Shown piece after piece: positions 1-9,152 of a stretch of DNA of 35,704 nucleotides. Source of the DNA: an uncultured Clostridia bacterium (GTDB lineage Bacteria; Bacillota; Clostridia; TANB77; CAG-508). The stretch lies in assembly GCA_947627415.1 (NCBI GenBank), contig CANQVU010000012.1, positions 1 through 35,704 on the forward strand, given 5' to 3'. Position numbers and translations under genes: made by a program. Numbering within the stretch: the stretch's first letter is position 1; the number at the start of each line of letters is the position of its first letter. The notes under the pieces were generated by a model. The model was not told the DNA's origin. It did no database searches and saw only the letters and a program-made list of their open reading frames with translations.

Positions 1-77
1 TGTCATGCATTTTTCAATGTACTAAAAAATTTTAATTTTTTTCTATTTTTCTATTGACATTCATATAGTTAGTCTAC

Positions 78-1079
78 CTATGCTTCGCTACCTTCAGGTG
101 TTCCACTTTCTGGTTTTTCTTTCTTTTCATCTTTCTTATTTTTTTCTTTTTCGTTATCTTCTTTTGGTTCTTCTTTATTTTCTTCTTCTTTCTTTTCTTC
201 CCTTATTTTCTTTTGTTCTTCTACTATTTTTCCTACTTCTATTTGTTGCTTTATTAAGTCTGATTTTATCATCATCATTGCTGTAATAATATAAATATAT
301 GCAATTGCGTTATATGCTATTTCAAAATATTTTACGGTAAATCCTGTAAATAAATTTATAATAATGTATAACATATATAAAATAATTGAAAGTGTTAATG
401 CATATACACTCATATTAAATACAGATTTATATCTTAATTTAACTCCAATTATCTTACTAAATAAATATCCTACAATTGATAATAATAACGTATCTAATAA
501 AAATTGAATTAGATATGCAATATATAAATATACAAATGCTATTATTCCAAAAATAGCATATATTTTTGTCATGTTATTTCCATAGCAAAAATTTAATATA
601 GATTCTTTGTTTATACTGTTTAAATCGTAATTTTGGCTTAATTGTTCATATGTTATACTTGTTTGAACATTATCTGCATCTTTTATTATTATCTTATCTT
701 TTAATAAAGCAATTACTCTTTGATAGTCTCCTAACTCTGATACATCATTTAAGTTTTCCTTTTCACTATCTACAATAACTCCAAAATATCCGTTTTCATC
801 ACCTTTTACAACTTTATTATTTTCTCCATCCATAACTAATATATTATTCTGAAAACTAAAATCTGGAAATTCTTTTTGAAAATCTACTATTAAACCATTA
901 GCTACATTAATAATTTTATATGTTAATGCAAGTGTTATTATAAAACTAAAAATAAGAACTAATTTCAAAACATATTTTATTGCAGTTGAGGTCTTCTCTT
1001 CTGCAAAAGTTTTATATTCATCAAAATTTACTACTGCCCTTTTTAATCTAACAAAAAATGGTATCTTTTTTGTTTCCAT
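78..1079 (-). CDS. DUF1189-like integral membrane protein
   Basis: This 333-aa membrane protein resembles the DUF1189 family of Firmicutes; its function is unknown. A short N-terminal segment (IPFFVRLKRAVVNFDEYKTF) precedes a membrane helix at about residues 37-58. A roughly 110-residue extracytoplasmic stretch follows, then a group of hydrophobic helices between about 170 and 275. The last 50 residues are an almost purely charged Glu/Lys tail. The ATG directly follows the alr stop codon with no gap, and an SD-like gaaggga lies inside the end of alr, so the gene is probably translated from a femAB-alr-DUF1189 transcript. That neighbourhood suggests an envelope role, but this is only inference. 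The family call rests on general resemblance of the N-terminal segment and topology, not on a search. Confidence 0.6.
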   Translation of the reverse strand: METKKIPFFVRLKRAVVNFDEYKTFAEEKTSTAIKYVLKLVLIFSFIITLALTYKIINVANGLIVDFQKEFPDFSFQNNILVMDGENNKVVKGDENGYFGVIVDSEKENLNDVSELGDYQRVIALLKDKIIIKDADNVQTSITYEQLSQNYDLNSINKESILNFCYGNNMTKIYAIFGIIAFVYLYIAYLIQFLLDTLLLSIVGYLFSKIIGVKLRYKSVFNMSVYALTLSIILYMLYIIINLFTGFTVKYFEIAYNAIAYIYIITAMMMIKSDLIKQQIEVGKIVEEQKKIREEKKEEENKEEPKEDNEKEKNKKDEKKEKPESGTPEGSEA

Positions 1080-2201
1080 CTATATATACTCCCTTCTTAT
1101 TTTTCCATCCACATGTAAAGGATTTACATCTAGATAAACAAAATCATTTATTTTTACATTAGAATCAGTTATATCTATTGCCAAATGATACATTCCTACT
1201 TTACCAATTACATTATATTTTTTATCATTTATAGTCACTTTTAAGTTATTCTTTTTTAAAAAACTTTTAATACTATGCGATAGTTCTCTTAATTTATCTA
1301 CAAATCTAAACATATCTGTTTTCATAGTTATATTATATCCATCCATATATCCTACTTGAATAATGGCTACTTTAGTTTCTTTTTTTGTTTTATAACTATT
1401 TAAATATCCAATATTATATCCTTTAGGTACTGTTTTTATTTCTGTTATATTTGTTTTTAGACTTCCTATTTTTTTTAGTCCTACATTATTTTCTACATCT
1501 ACTCTTCCTAAAAATGCCGACCCTATTCTTGCTCCATTCAAATGCATTTCAGGATAATTTAAAAATGCTGGTGAATTACAAATATGATAGTTTTTTATAT
1601 CTATATCATTTAGTTTTAGTGCTTCTATTACATTTATAAATCTATTAAATTGTTGTATTGTCCATTTATCATTTTTGTAATATGCTAGTGAAAAATGAGA
1701 ATACATTCCTTCTACAGATATGTTTGAAAGTTCCTTGATAGATTGTATAATTGTTTTTATATCATTGTATAAAAATCCATATCTTCCAAATCCTGTGTCT
1801 ATTTTTATATGTGCTCTTATTTTTTTGTTTGTACTCTTTGAAATTTCTTTAACTACATTAGTTGCGTCAGCAGATCCAATTGTTATTATAATATCATTTT
1901 CTATTAGAGTTTCTAAATCTTCTTTAACACTTGTAGAAGACATCATTAGTATATCTTCTTTTATCCCAGCTTTTCTAAGAATAACTCCTTCTTCTACTGT
2001 TGCTACTGCTAAAATTTCTATTCCGTTATCTATTAAGAATTTAGAATACTCTAATAATCCCAATCCATATCCATTACCCTTTACAACACCTATTAATTTA
2101 TATTTTTCCCCATTATCATCAGGAATATCAAGCTTTGCTAAATCTTTTATTACTTTTATATTATGTCTTAAATCATCTTTATTAATAACTAATGACTTCA
2201 T
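1080..2201 (-). CDS. alr: Alanine racemase (PLP-dependent)
   Basis: This enzyme interconverts L- and D-alanine (or a related amino acid) to supply D-amino acid for peptidoglycan. It is 373 aa, the usual Alr length. The PLP-binding lysine is Lys41 in VVKGNGYGLG, matching the family pattern VVKANAYGHG. The C-terminal barrel side carries the catalytic tyrosine in QVGYMDGY and a family-like block KVGMYHLAIDIT. The substrate-pocket motif is somewhat divergent (GMYH where GRVSMD is usual), so a racemase for another amino acid is possible. The ATG immediately follows the TAA of the FemAB-type gene, with an aaggag SD inside that gene, so the two are translationally linked. A racemase next to a peptidoglycan-bridge transferase points to cell-wall synthesis. 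Confidence 0.88.
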   Translation of the reverse strand: MKSLVINKDDLRHNIKVIKDLAKLDIPDDNGEKYKLIGVVKGNGYGLGLLEYSKFLIDNGIEILAVATVEEGVILRKAGIKEDILMMSSTSVKEDLETLIENDIIITIGSADATNVVKEISKSTNKKIRAHIKIDTGFGRYGFLYNDIKTIIQSIKELSNISVEGMYSHFSLAYYKNDKWTIQQFNRFINVIEALKLNDIDIKNYHICNSPAFLNYPEMHLNGARIGSAFLGRVDVENNVGLKKIGSLKTNITEIKTVPKGYNIGYLNSYKTKKETKVAIIQVGYMDGYNITMKTDMFRFVDKLRELSHSIKSFLKKNNLKVTINDKKYNVIGKVGMYHLAIDITDSNVKINDFVYLDVNPLHVDGKIRREYI

Positions 2202-3260
2202 TTATTTTACTTCTCCTTTTAGTTTTCTTACTATTCCTCTCGCTTTTTTAAATAATTTTTCTGATATTTTATATAATTTATATACTATAGGTTTGAAGTT
2301 TAGATATATTTCTCCAATAAATTCAGTAAATTCAGCATTAAATCCTTTTTTAAATCTATATAGTCCATATTGTGGATGCGATTCATCTATTACCCCTGAT
2401 ACACCTCTAAAATCGTAAATATCTTTGCCTTGGCTAATTGCATATTTAATTCCTTCCCACTGCAAAAGATAATTTGGCATTAAATTTCTATGCTCGTTGC
2501 TACTTGCTCCATATAGATACCATACTTTGTTGCCATAATCAATATTAAATATTCCAGAAATCGGCTTGTCTTCATAATATGCCATAAGCAGTTTTGCATG
2601 CTCACCTAATTCATCATACATTTTTTCAAAATATGATAGAGGTCTTATAATAAAGTCATCTCTTTTACCTGTTATTTTCATTATTTCATGAAAATCTTTC
2701 AAATCTTCTCTTGTACCTTCTTTAACTACTACACCTTTTTTAGTAGCCAATCTTACATTGTATCTTGTTTTTTGATGAAATGCCTTAAATATTTCATCTT
2801 CTGTTTTTCCTTTAATATCTAACCTAAATACATATCTTGGTTGTATTTCTTCATTAAAGTTTTTCGCATCATCTTTTATTCCATATCCTAAATTAGTTAC
2901 TATCTCTCTAAATTCTTTATCATCACTTTTTATATCAGGCTCAATTTTTAAAACAAATGCATTATATTTTTTTGCAAGTTCTTTAAGTCCTTCTGTAAGC
3001 TTACTTAAAACTTCTTTATCATGTATATCACATACTGGTCCTCTTGAAGAATACATTATATTACCAAAAATAGGTATTTTTCTGATTAATACACTAATTG
3101 AACCTATTATATTTCCACCTTTATCTTCTGCTAAAACTATTTCATTTTTCCAAGCTTCTTTTACCCTTCCCCATTCCACAGATTGTTGGAAGTTACATCT
3201 ATCATGTTTGCTTAAAAACTCATTATATTTTTCTATATTGTTTTCATTTACTAATTTCAT
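2202..3260 (-). CDS. FemAB/FemX-family peptidoglycan bridge aminoacyltransferase
   Basis: This 352-aa protein belongs to the FemABX family, which uses aminoacyl-tRNA to add amino acids to the lipid II stem peptide on the cytoplasmic face of the membrane. It shows the two tandem GNAT-like halves of the family. Typical blocks are the N-terminal CNFQQSVEWGRVK, the central QKTRYNVRLATKKGV, and the C-terminal LYGASSNEHRNLMPNYLLQW followed by YDFRGVSG. A basic tail (about residues 325-352) may contact the membrane. The start ATG has the SD ggaggaatag. It heads the three-gene run with alr and the DUF1189-like gene, with abutting stop and start codons. The amino acid added cannot be read from the sequence. 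Confidence 0.87.
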   Translation of the reverse strand: MKLVNENNIEKYNEFLSKHDRCNFQQSVEWGRVKEAWKNEIVLAEDKGGNIIGSISVLIRKIPIFGNIMYSSRGPVCDIHDKEVLSKLTEGLKELAKKYNAFVLKIEPDIKSDDKEFREIVTNLGYGIKDDAKNFNEEIQPRYVFRLDIKGKTEDEIFKAFHQKTRYNVRLATKKGVVVKEGTREDLKDFHEIMKITGKRDDFIIRPLSYFEKMYDELGEHAKLLMAYYEDKPISGIFNIDYGNKVWYLYGASSNEHRNLMPNYLLQWEGIKYAISQGKDIYDFRGVSGVIDESHPQYGLYRFKKGFNAEFTEFIGEIYLNFKPIVYKLYKISEKLFKKARGIVRKLKGEVK

Positions 3261-3281
3261 TCTATTCCTCCATCTTTTTGG

Positions 3282-3304
3282 ACGAGCAATACTCGCTCCT
3301 ACAT
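3282..3304. repeat. REP-like palindromic element, 5' leader of the femAB gene
   Basis: On the minus strand the leader contains tgtaggagcgagtattgctc followed by gtcc, a short imperfect palindrome (cgag/ctcg core). It shares the TGTAGG-N-GCGA...TTG.TCG layout with the elements at 5385-5452 and 33704-33738. I read it as a dispersed REP-like repeat; it may also form a small leader hairpin before the ribosome binding site. Confidence 0.45.
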
Positions 3305-3345
3305 ATTTTATACTAGTTTGTCAATTTTTACAATAGATATATAAA

Positions 3346-3378
3346 TAAAAAGTAGGATTAAAATATTTTTAATCCTAC
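3346..3378 (-). terminator. Rho-independent terminator after the dCMP deaminase gene
   Basis: A perfect 12-bp stem (gtaggattaaaa with ttttaatcctac, 3352-3378) is followed on the minus strand by a T-rich run (cttttta). The TAG stop codon of the dCMP deaminase gene lies inside the stem, so termination occurs right at the end of the coding region. It separates this gene from the femAB operon. Confidence 0.85.
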
Positions 3379-3857
3379 AAATCCATTTCTAATTTTATAC
3401 CTCTTGACTTATATTGTGTGTACTTGACTTTTGCCATATCAAATAGTTTTTTTGATACTTTTACGCTATCTGTATCTTTATATTTATCACTTTTATATAT
3501 TACTTCTTTTATTCCTGATTGTATTATTGCTTTTGCACATTCATTACATGGAAATAGTGCTACATATATTTTACTTCCTCTAAGCGATGTTCCTGTATAA
3601 TTTAAAATTGCATTTAACTCTGCATGACATACATATGGATACTTGGTATCTGCGAATTCTCCTTCTCTGTCCCATGATATTTCATCATCTGAACATCCAA
3701 TTGGAAATCCATTGTATCCAATTGATAATATTTTGTTATCTTCACTTACTATACATGCACCAACTTGTGAATTTGGATCTTTACTCCTCTCAGCTGACAA
3801 TAATGCTATTCCCATGAAATATTCGTCCCAATTTATATATCCTTCTCTTTTTGCCAT
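3375..3857 (-). CDS. Deoxycytidylate deaminase (ComEB/dCMP deaminase family)
   Basis: This zinc enzyme deaminates dCMP to dUMP for thymidylate synthesis. The cytidine-deaminase-fold motifs are complete: HAELNAI supplies the zinc-binding His and catalytic Glu, and PCNECAK supplies the two Cys ligands. The insert with KDPNSQVGACIV and GYNGFPIGCSDD is typical of dCMP deaminases and includes the region that binds dCTP in regulated members. I chose the ATG giving MAKREGYINWDEYF (160 aa). A TTG four codons upstream in the same frame is possible, and an in-frame TAG lies just before it. A strong SD (aaggaggtg, near 3940-3950) lies about 85 nt upstream without a matching start. The gene follows cysS by about 95 nt. 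Confidence 0.88.
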   Translation of the reverse strand: MAKREGYINWDEYFMGIALLSAERSKDPNSQVGACIVSEDNKILSIGYNGFPIGCSDDEISWDREGEFADTKYPYVCHAELNAILNYTGTSLRGSKIYVALFPCNECAKAIIQSGIKEVIYKSDKYKDTDSVKVSKKLFDMAKVKYTQYKSRGIKLEMDL

Positions 3858-3951
3858 ATCTTTAAACAAATGAAAAACTTCGTACTACGGTTGTCAAATT
3901 TCATATTCCTAATATTACTCGTTTTTGATTTGTTTTACACCTCCTTCTAGT

Positions 3952-5340
3952 CTAAATTCTTTCTATTGTCATTCCTTCTTTTGTGTCTTTTACAATGTAT
4001 CCCTTTTCTTTTAATTCATCTCTTATTCTATCTGATAAAGACCAGTCTTTATTTTCTCTTGCTTGTTTTCTTTTTTCCAATAATTCATTTATTTCACTAG
4101 GTATTTCTATATGTTTTTGTTCGTTTTCTTTTTCTATATCTACACCTAAAACTCTATCAAAATCTAATAACAAATTAGCTAATTGCTTTGATTTGTTTGG
4201 ATTTTTTACTACATCCCACACTACACTCATTGCAACTGGCATATTTAAATCATCATTAATTGCTTCTTTGAACTTTGTTTTGTATTCTTCTATTGTACTC
4301 TCATCAACTTTTTCATTTCCTTCGTTATGTTTTTTGTAACCTTCTCTTAGTCTATTTAATGCATTCTGGCTACTTGAAATAGCATCCCAAGTAAAGTTTA
4401 ATTTGTTTCTATAATGCGATGTAAAACACATCATCTTAAATGCTAGTGGCTCATATCCTCTATCAATAATGTCTTGAACTAAATATACGTTTCCTAAACT
4501 TTTTGACATTTTTCCGCCATCTATTAGCAAGAATTCGCAATGCATCCAAAATCTTGCAGGGATTTCTCCTGTGCATCCTTTACTTTGTGCTATTTCATTT
4601 TCATGATGAGTTGGAACTAAGTCTATTCCTCCTGTATGTATATCAAATACTTTTCCTAAATATTTGTTGCTCATTGTAGAACATTCTATATGCCATCCTG
4701 GATAGCACAATCCCCATGGGCTTTCCCATTTCATAATATGATTTTCCGGAGCCTTTATCCATAAAGCAAAATCATAGGGATTTCTTTTTTCTTCATCTAT
4801 TTCTACCCTAGCACCTGCTCTTTGATTTCTTAAGTCTATACCTGAAAGGATTCCATATTTATCTAATTTTGATACATCAAAATATATAGCAGTAGATGTT
4901 TCGTATGCGTACCCATTATCTAATAATTTTTGAACGAATTCTTCCATTTCTTTTATATGGTCAGTTGCTTTGCATATTATTTCTGGTCTATCTATATTCA
5001 ATCTGTCAAAATCTTCTAAAAATTTTTCAGTATAAAATTTTGCAATCTCTAAAGGCGTTTTCTTTTCTTTTTCTGCTGCTATTATTATCTTGTCTTCACC
5101 ATCATCTCCATCAGACACCAAATGTCCTACATCTGTTATATTCATTGCATGTTTTAATGTATAACCATTATATTTTAAAGTTCTTCTTAATGTATCCATA
5201 AATATATATGATTTCATATTACCTATACTAGCATCTTTATATACTGTAGGCCCACATGTATATATTCTAACTTCATTTCCCTCTAACGGTTTAAATTCTT
5301 CTTTTGATTTTGTTAATGTGTTATAAAAGAATATTTTCAA
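3952..5340 (-). CDS. cysS: Cysteinyl-tRNA synthetase
   Basis: This class I aminoacyl-tRNA synthetase charges tRNA-Cys. The chosen start is TTG at 5338-5340, preceded by ggaggg; it gives a 462-aa protein starting MKIFFYNTLTKSKEEF, as in the family (the upstream ATG would add 18 atypical residues). Visible motifs are the zinc ligand Cys29 in TCGPTVY, the HIGH equivalent ASIGN (about 37-41), GWHIECS with the second zinc Cys (about 220), THHENEIAQ (about 245-252) and KMSKS (277-281). The C-terminal anticodon-binding part ends in a DALR-like helical region. Its 134-nt leader, between the penicillin-binding protein gene and this start, holds a nested stem-loop (5385-5452). I see no T-box specifier or AGGGTGG box. 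Confidence 0.95.
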   Translation of the reverse strand: MKIFFYNTLTKSKEEFKPLEGNEVRIYTCGPTVYKDASIGNMKSYIFMDTLRRTLKYNGYTLKHAMNITDVGHLVSDGDDGEDKIIIAAEKEKKTPLEIAKFYTEKFLEDFDRLNIDRPEIICKATDHIKEMEEFVQKLLDNGYAYETSTAIYFDVSKLDKYGILSGIDLRNQRAGARVEIDEEKRNPYDFALWIKAPENHIMKWESPWGLCYPGWHIECSTMSNKYLGKVFDIHTGGIDLVPTHHENEIAQSKGCTGEIPARFWMHCEFLLIDGGKMSKSLGNVYLVQDIIDRGYEPLAFKMMCFTSHYRNKLNFTWDAISSSQNALNRLREGYKKHNEGNEKVDESTIEEYKTKFKEAINDDLNMPVAMSVVWDVVKNPNKSKQLANLLLDFDRVLGVDIEKENEQKHIEIPSEINELLEKRKQARENKDWSLSDRIRDELKEKGYIVKDTKEGMTIERI

Positions 5341-5384
5341 TTTTTCCCTCCACTCTAATGTTATTTTATATTTATTAATATTAC

Positions 5385-5452
5385 AGGCGACCAATAATAT
5401 TTATGTGTTATCTGTAATTTCTTATATTCATACAGCTAACCAACGGTCGCCT
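5385..5452 (-). promoter_or_regulatory. Nested stem-loop in the cysS leader, REP-like outer arms
   Basis: The outer arms aggcgacc (5385-5392) and ggtcgcct (5445-5452) are exact reverse complements. Inside, ttagctgta can pair with tacagataa with one mismatch, closing a loop of about 14 nt. The element lies between the end of the PBP gene and cysS. It may be a structured leader RNA, or one more copy of a GGTCGCC-type dispersed palindrome. No T-run follows, so it is not a simple terminator. Confidence 0.5.
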
Positions 5453-5473
5453 ATTCATAAATCTATTTTAATT

Positions 5474-8131
5474 TTATTCCGTAGTTGTATTATTAACTAT
5501 ATTGTTTTCACTTTCAACTGTATTATTTTCATTGCCAATTTCATTATTATTATCATTATTATCATCATCTACATTGTTATTTTTTCCTTTTACAATAACT
5601 GTTCTTGTTACGCTTGCTCTGTTTTTAGCAGAATCTTCAACCGTATATGTTATTTTATAAGTTCCTGCCTTTGATGTATTTACTGTACCAGTTACTACAA
5701 TCTTACTTGTTAAATCTCCATCCTTTTTATCACTTGCTGTAGCACCTGGATCTACAAAACTATCATTTAAATTTATTGTTATTGTACTGCTTCCATTTAA
5801 TATTATTCGTGGTTTTTCTTTATCAGCCTTCTCAGTATGCTTATTGCAAGTATCTTTTATTGTAAGCATATATTTAGCATCTGCCGCACTTCTCCATGAA
5901 GTATCTGTATCACTATTTGGTCTTGTTATAAATACTTTTTCTTCTTTTTCTTCACAGAATTCGTTTGCAAGTAATCCTGTTTCTTTACATATTTCCACTT
6001 TAACATGTGTTTCACATTGTTTAGTAGGAACAGTACCTTTTACAAAGTATTCTGTATATGTTCTGTCTCCTCTTTGATCATGTTTACAATTGTCTGTTGC
6101 TAAAAGTCCTGAATCTCTACAGATTGTTGCTGTAACCACATTGTCTGGCTTATCATCAGCAAATGTTTTCCCTGCAAGTCCAGTATGTGCTTGTTGCATA
6201 ACTGATGCCCAAATTTGCGAAGCAGGGCTAAGTGACCATCCACTTACTGTTCTATTGTTATCATATCCATACCATGTAGCTGCTGTATAATATGGGGTAA
6301 ATCCGCAAAGCCATCTATCAAAATCATCATTTGTTGTACCTGTTTTTGCAGCGGTACTCATTCCAGAAATTTTGCAATATGTAGATGTACCTGTTTTTAC
6401 TGGCTGTGTTAAAACATCTTTAACTACATAAGCTGCTGCTTTAGACATTACTGTTCTAGATTCTTGATTAGGTTCTAATACAGTATTTCCATCGCCATCT
6501 ACTACTTTTGTATAGAATGTTGGTTCAATATATACACCATCATTTGCAATGGCACCATATGCTGCTGCCATCTCTAGTGGAGTTGCTCCGTGAGTTAATC
6601 CACCTAATGCCAAACTAATGCTGTTATCTTTTTCATCATCCAAGTGTGATAGTCCTACACTTTTTAAAAATTCCAAAGAATTTTGTATTCCTACAGTTTG
6701 TATTGCCTTTAACATAGGTATATTTTGTGAGCTCTCAATTGCATATCTTATTGTAAGTAATCCTTTAAAATAATTATAGTCCTTAAAATTTTGATATGGT
6801 ACATCATCATAAACTGTACCAGCAGTAATTACACCCTTATCTATTCCAGGTGCTACAACTGCCAATGGTTTCATTGACGAACCAGTTTGTTTTACTGCCT
6901 GTGTTCCTCTATTTAATCCTAGTGAAGTATCTTTTTCTCCTAGTCCTCCCATTACACCTAAAACATATCCTGTTTTATGGTCTAATAATACCATTCCTGC
7001 TTGAGATTGTTCTCCATCTTTTGTATTTATATATTTTGACTTTTGAGCTTCTTCATCCATTGCAGCTTGTATATCAGAATCTTGCGTTGTATATATTGTA
7101 AATCCACCACTATACAAATATAATTGTGCTGCTTCATCTGTTAAATTTTTCTCTTCCTTAAGCTGATTAATTATTTGCATTATAGCTGCATCTGTATGAT
7201 ATGAGTATAAATTCTGTGTAACTTTTCCTTTCTTAAAAGGAAGTCCATTGTCTACTTTTGCAATTGCCTCTTTATATTCTTCATCAGAATCTATATTGCC
7301 TAGTTCTTTCATTTTATCAAGAACTGTTTTTGTTCTATTTTTTATTCTTTCTAGATTATCAGTATTATCTTCTATAAAAGGATCATAACTATTAGGAGTA
7401 TTGTTTATACCTGCTAAAAATGCACTTTCTGCTAAATCTAAGTCTTTTGCAGATTTAGAGAAATAGTAGTTAGATGCTACTTCTACACCATATATGTTTG
7501 TATTACCTCCCATATATATTAAATTTAAATATAATTCCAATATTTGATCTTTTGATAATTCCTTTTCTATATAATACGATCTTGCCATTTCTTTTAATTT
7601 TCTTTGCCAAGTTCTATCTTTTTCTTCTGTTATATTTTTTACTACCTGTTGAGTAATTGTACTACCTCCATAACTAGAAGAACCAATTCCTATCTTACTT
7701 AAAGCATATTTTACAGTTGCACCAAATGTTCTTTTTATATCTACACCCATATGATCATAAAATCTTTCATCTTCTATAGAAACGAAAGCCTTTGGCAAAT
7801 ATTTTGACATTTCAGATATTTTAACAGGTTTCCTGTTTTCATCACCACTAAGCTCAGCAATCAACTCCCCATTAATATCTAACATAACAGAATTTTCATA
7901 TTTTAATGCCATATCTGCTACATCTAATTTTGCTTCTCTAGCTATACCATATATAATTCCAAATATTACTCCTAATACAATAAGTACCACTAATAATATA
8001 CCTGTTAATATAGCTTTTTTCTTTTTTGGATTCATTTTCTTTTTATTAGTTTTTTTATTACTTCTTTTATTTTTCATTTTATATCTTTTTGTTGCATCCA
8101 TATCTCTATTATTCTTCTTTTTATATGCCAT
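5474..8131 (-). CDS. Class A penicillin-binding protein (PBP1A type)
   Basis: This bifunctional peptidoglycan glycosyltransferase/transpeptidase has 885 aa from the ATG at 8129-8131, which has an aggagg SD; the longer frame adds 19 unlikely residues. Order of parts: a very basic cytoplasmic head; a membrane anchor at about 40-61; a GT51 domain with catalytic Glu in SIEDERFYDH (about 120) and the block GGSTITQQVVKN; a transpeptidase with SSMK (about 418-421), SQN (about 468-470) and KTG in AAKTGTTNDD (about 596). Beyond the transpeptidase, Cys-containing C-x-x-TGLLA-type repeats follow. An Ig-like DUF5011-type domain comes next (VDPGATASDKKDGDLT to about 845), then an Asn-rich tail. The outward C-terminal domains probably bind the wall. 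It sits upstream of cysS in the same direction. Confidence 0.93.
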   Translation of the reverse strand: MAYKKKNNRDMDATKRYKMKNKRSNKKTNKKKMNPKKKKAILTGILLVVLIVLGVIFGIIYGIAREAKLDVADMALKYENSVMLDINGELIAELSGDENRKPVKISEMSKYLPKAFVSIEDERFYDHMGVDIKRTFGATVKYALSKIGIGSSSYGGSTITQQVVKNITEEKDRTWQRKLKEMARSYYIEKELSKDQILELYLNLIYMGGNTNIYGVEVASNYYFSKSAKDLDLAESAFLAGINNTPNSYDPFIEDNTDNLERIKNRTKTVLDKMKELGNIDSDEEYKEAIAKVDNGLPFKKGKVTQNLYSYHTDAAIMQIINQLKEEKNLTDEAAQLYLYSGGFTIYTTQDSDIQAAMDEEAQKSKYINTKDGEQSQAGMVLLDHKTGYVLGVMGGLGEKDTSLGLNRGTQAVKQTGSSMKPLAVVAPGIDKGVITAGTVYDDVPYQNFKDYNYFKGLLTIRYAIESSQNIPMLKAIQTVGIQNSLEFLKSVGLSHLDDEKDNSISLALGGLTHGATPLEMAAAYGAIANDGVYIEPTFYTKVVDGDGNTVLEPNQESRTVMSKAAAYVVKDVLTQPVKTGTSTYCKISGMSTAAKTGTTNDDFDRWLCGFTPYYTAATWYGYDNNRTVSGWSLSPASQIWASVMQQAHTGLAGKTFADDKPDNVVTATICRDSGLLATDNCKHDQRGDRTYTEYFVKGTVPTKQCETHVKVEICKETGLLANEFCEEKEEKVFITRPNSDTDTSWRSAADAKYMLTIKDTCNKHTEKADKEKPRIILNGSSTITINLNDSFVDPGATASDKKDGDLTSKIVVTGTVNTSKAGTYKITYTVEDSAKNRASVTRTVIVKGKNNNVDDDNNDNNNEIGNENNTVESENNIVNNTTTE

Positions 8132-8195
8132 TTTTGGACCTCCTAAATAAATATATATTATTATATTATATATGTTTTTAAAATTCAAACATTTA

Positions 8196-9060
8196 TTATA
8201 AATCTTCTAAAATATCTTCTAATTTAGTTATAATTTTTGCTCCTTGCTTTATCAACTCATTTGTTCCGTAGGCATTTGGATTGTTTATATTTCCAGGAAT
8301 GGCATATACAGTTTTACCCTGTTCTAGTGCAAAATCTACTGTTATTAAAGTACCACTTTTCTCTCTTGCTTCCACTACTATTACTCCATTTGATAATCCA
8401 CTAATTATCCTATTTCTTCTTGGAAAATTTTTTGCTAGTGGTTTTGTTCCAACTATATATTCTGATATAATTGCCCCGTCCTTGGTTTATTATTTGATTA
8501 AATAACATCACATTTTCTCTAGGATATACCCTATCTAATCCACATCCAACAACAGCTATTGTTTTTCCAAATGAGTTTAAGCATCCCTTATGTGCACATG
8601 AGTCTATTCCCTTTGCAAGTCCACTTATTACATTAATATTATTTAAAGACAAGTTATATGCTAAATTCTTTGCTATATATTCTCCATATTTTGTGCACTC
8701 TCTACATCCTACCATTGCTACAGACTTTTCACTTAAAATATTTTTATTGCCCTTTACATATAACACAATAGGTGGATCATAAATTACTTTTAGTTTATCT
8801 GGATAGTTTTTATCCCTTATGGTAATAATTTCTATTTTGTTATTTATCATGTATTTTAAATATTTATCTATATTTTGCTTGTATACGTCACTAGTTATAT
8901 AATTTGCATAAGATTCTTTTATTCCATCTTTTATAAGTTCTTCTTTTGTTTTGTTCCATAATATTTTAGGTTGATTATACTTTTCTAACAAGTCATTTAG
9001 CAACTTTGGATTTAATCCTTCTACTCTTGAGAGCCAAATCCAGTATTTAGAATCTTCCAT
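8196..9060 (-). CDS. dprA: DNA processing protein DprA, read through one CGG +1 shift
   Basis: DprA binds single-stranded DNA and loads RecA during natural transformation. Frame one encodes 194 residues, including the Rossmann-fold block VISGLAKGIDSCAHKGCL and VVGCGLDRVYPREN, then reaches CGG at codon 195 and would stop 21 codons later after family-unlike sequence. The +1 frame from C-GGG continues at once with the expected DprA sequence: GAIISEY, PRRNRIISGLSNGVIVVEA, SGTLITVDFALEQGKTVYAVP-like, GTNELIKQGA, ending LEDILEDL. With the C skipped, the gene encodes 287 aa, the normal DprA length. The ATG follows ggaggt. It lies downstream of folD and upstream of the penicillin-binding protein gene. 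Confidence 0.9.
8475..8478 (-). other. CGG +1 frameshift site in dprA (C-GGG)
   Basis: In-frame CGG as codon 195, minus-strand context gga-C-ggg-gca. Skipping C gives QGGAIISEY, as in DprA proteins. It is the only site of the ten whose fourth base is G. Confidence 0.88.
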
Positions 9061-9152
9061 AATACCTCCTTATATTAGCCCCCATTAAAATTTGTATAGC
9101 AAATTTTACTATTAATTTATATATACAGTTATGTATTTTTGACGATTACACC

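Noticed and set aside
1720..2418. Long plus-strand open frame opposite alr
   Set aside because: No SD, low-complexity composition and complete overlap with well-supported minus-strand genes; it is a shadow frame.
5341..5473. T-box riboswitch upstream of cysS
   Set aside because: No AGGGTGG-like T-box sequence or terminator/antiterminator pair was found.
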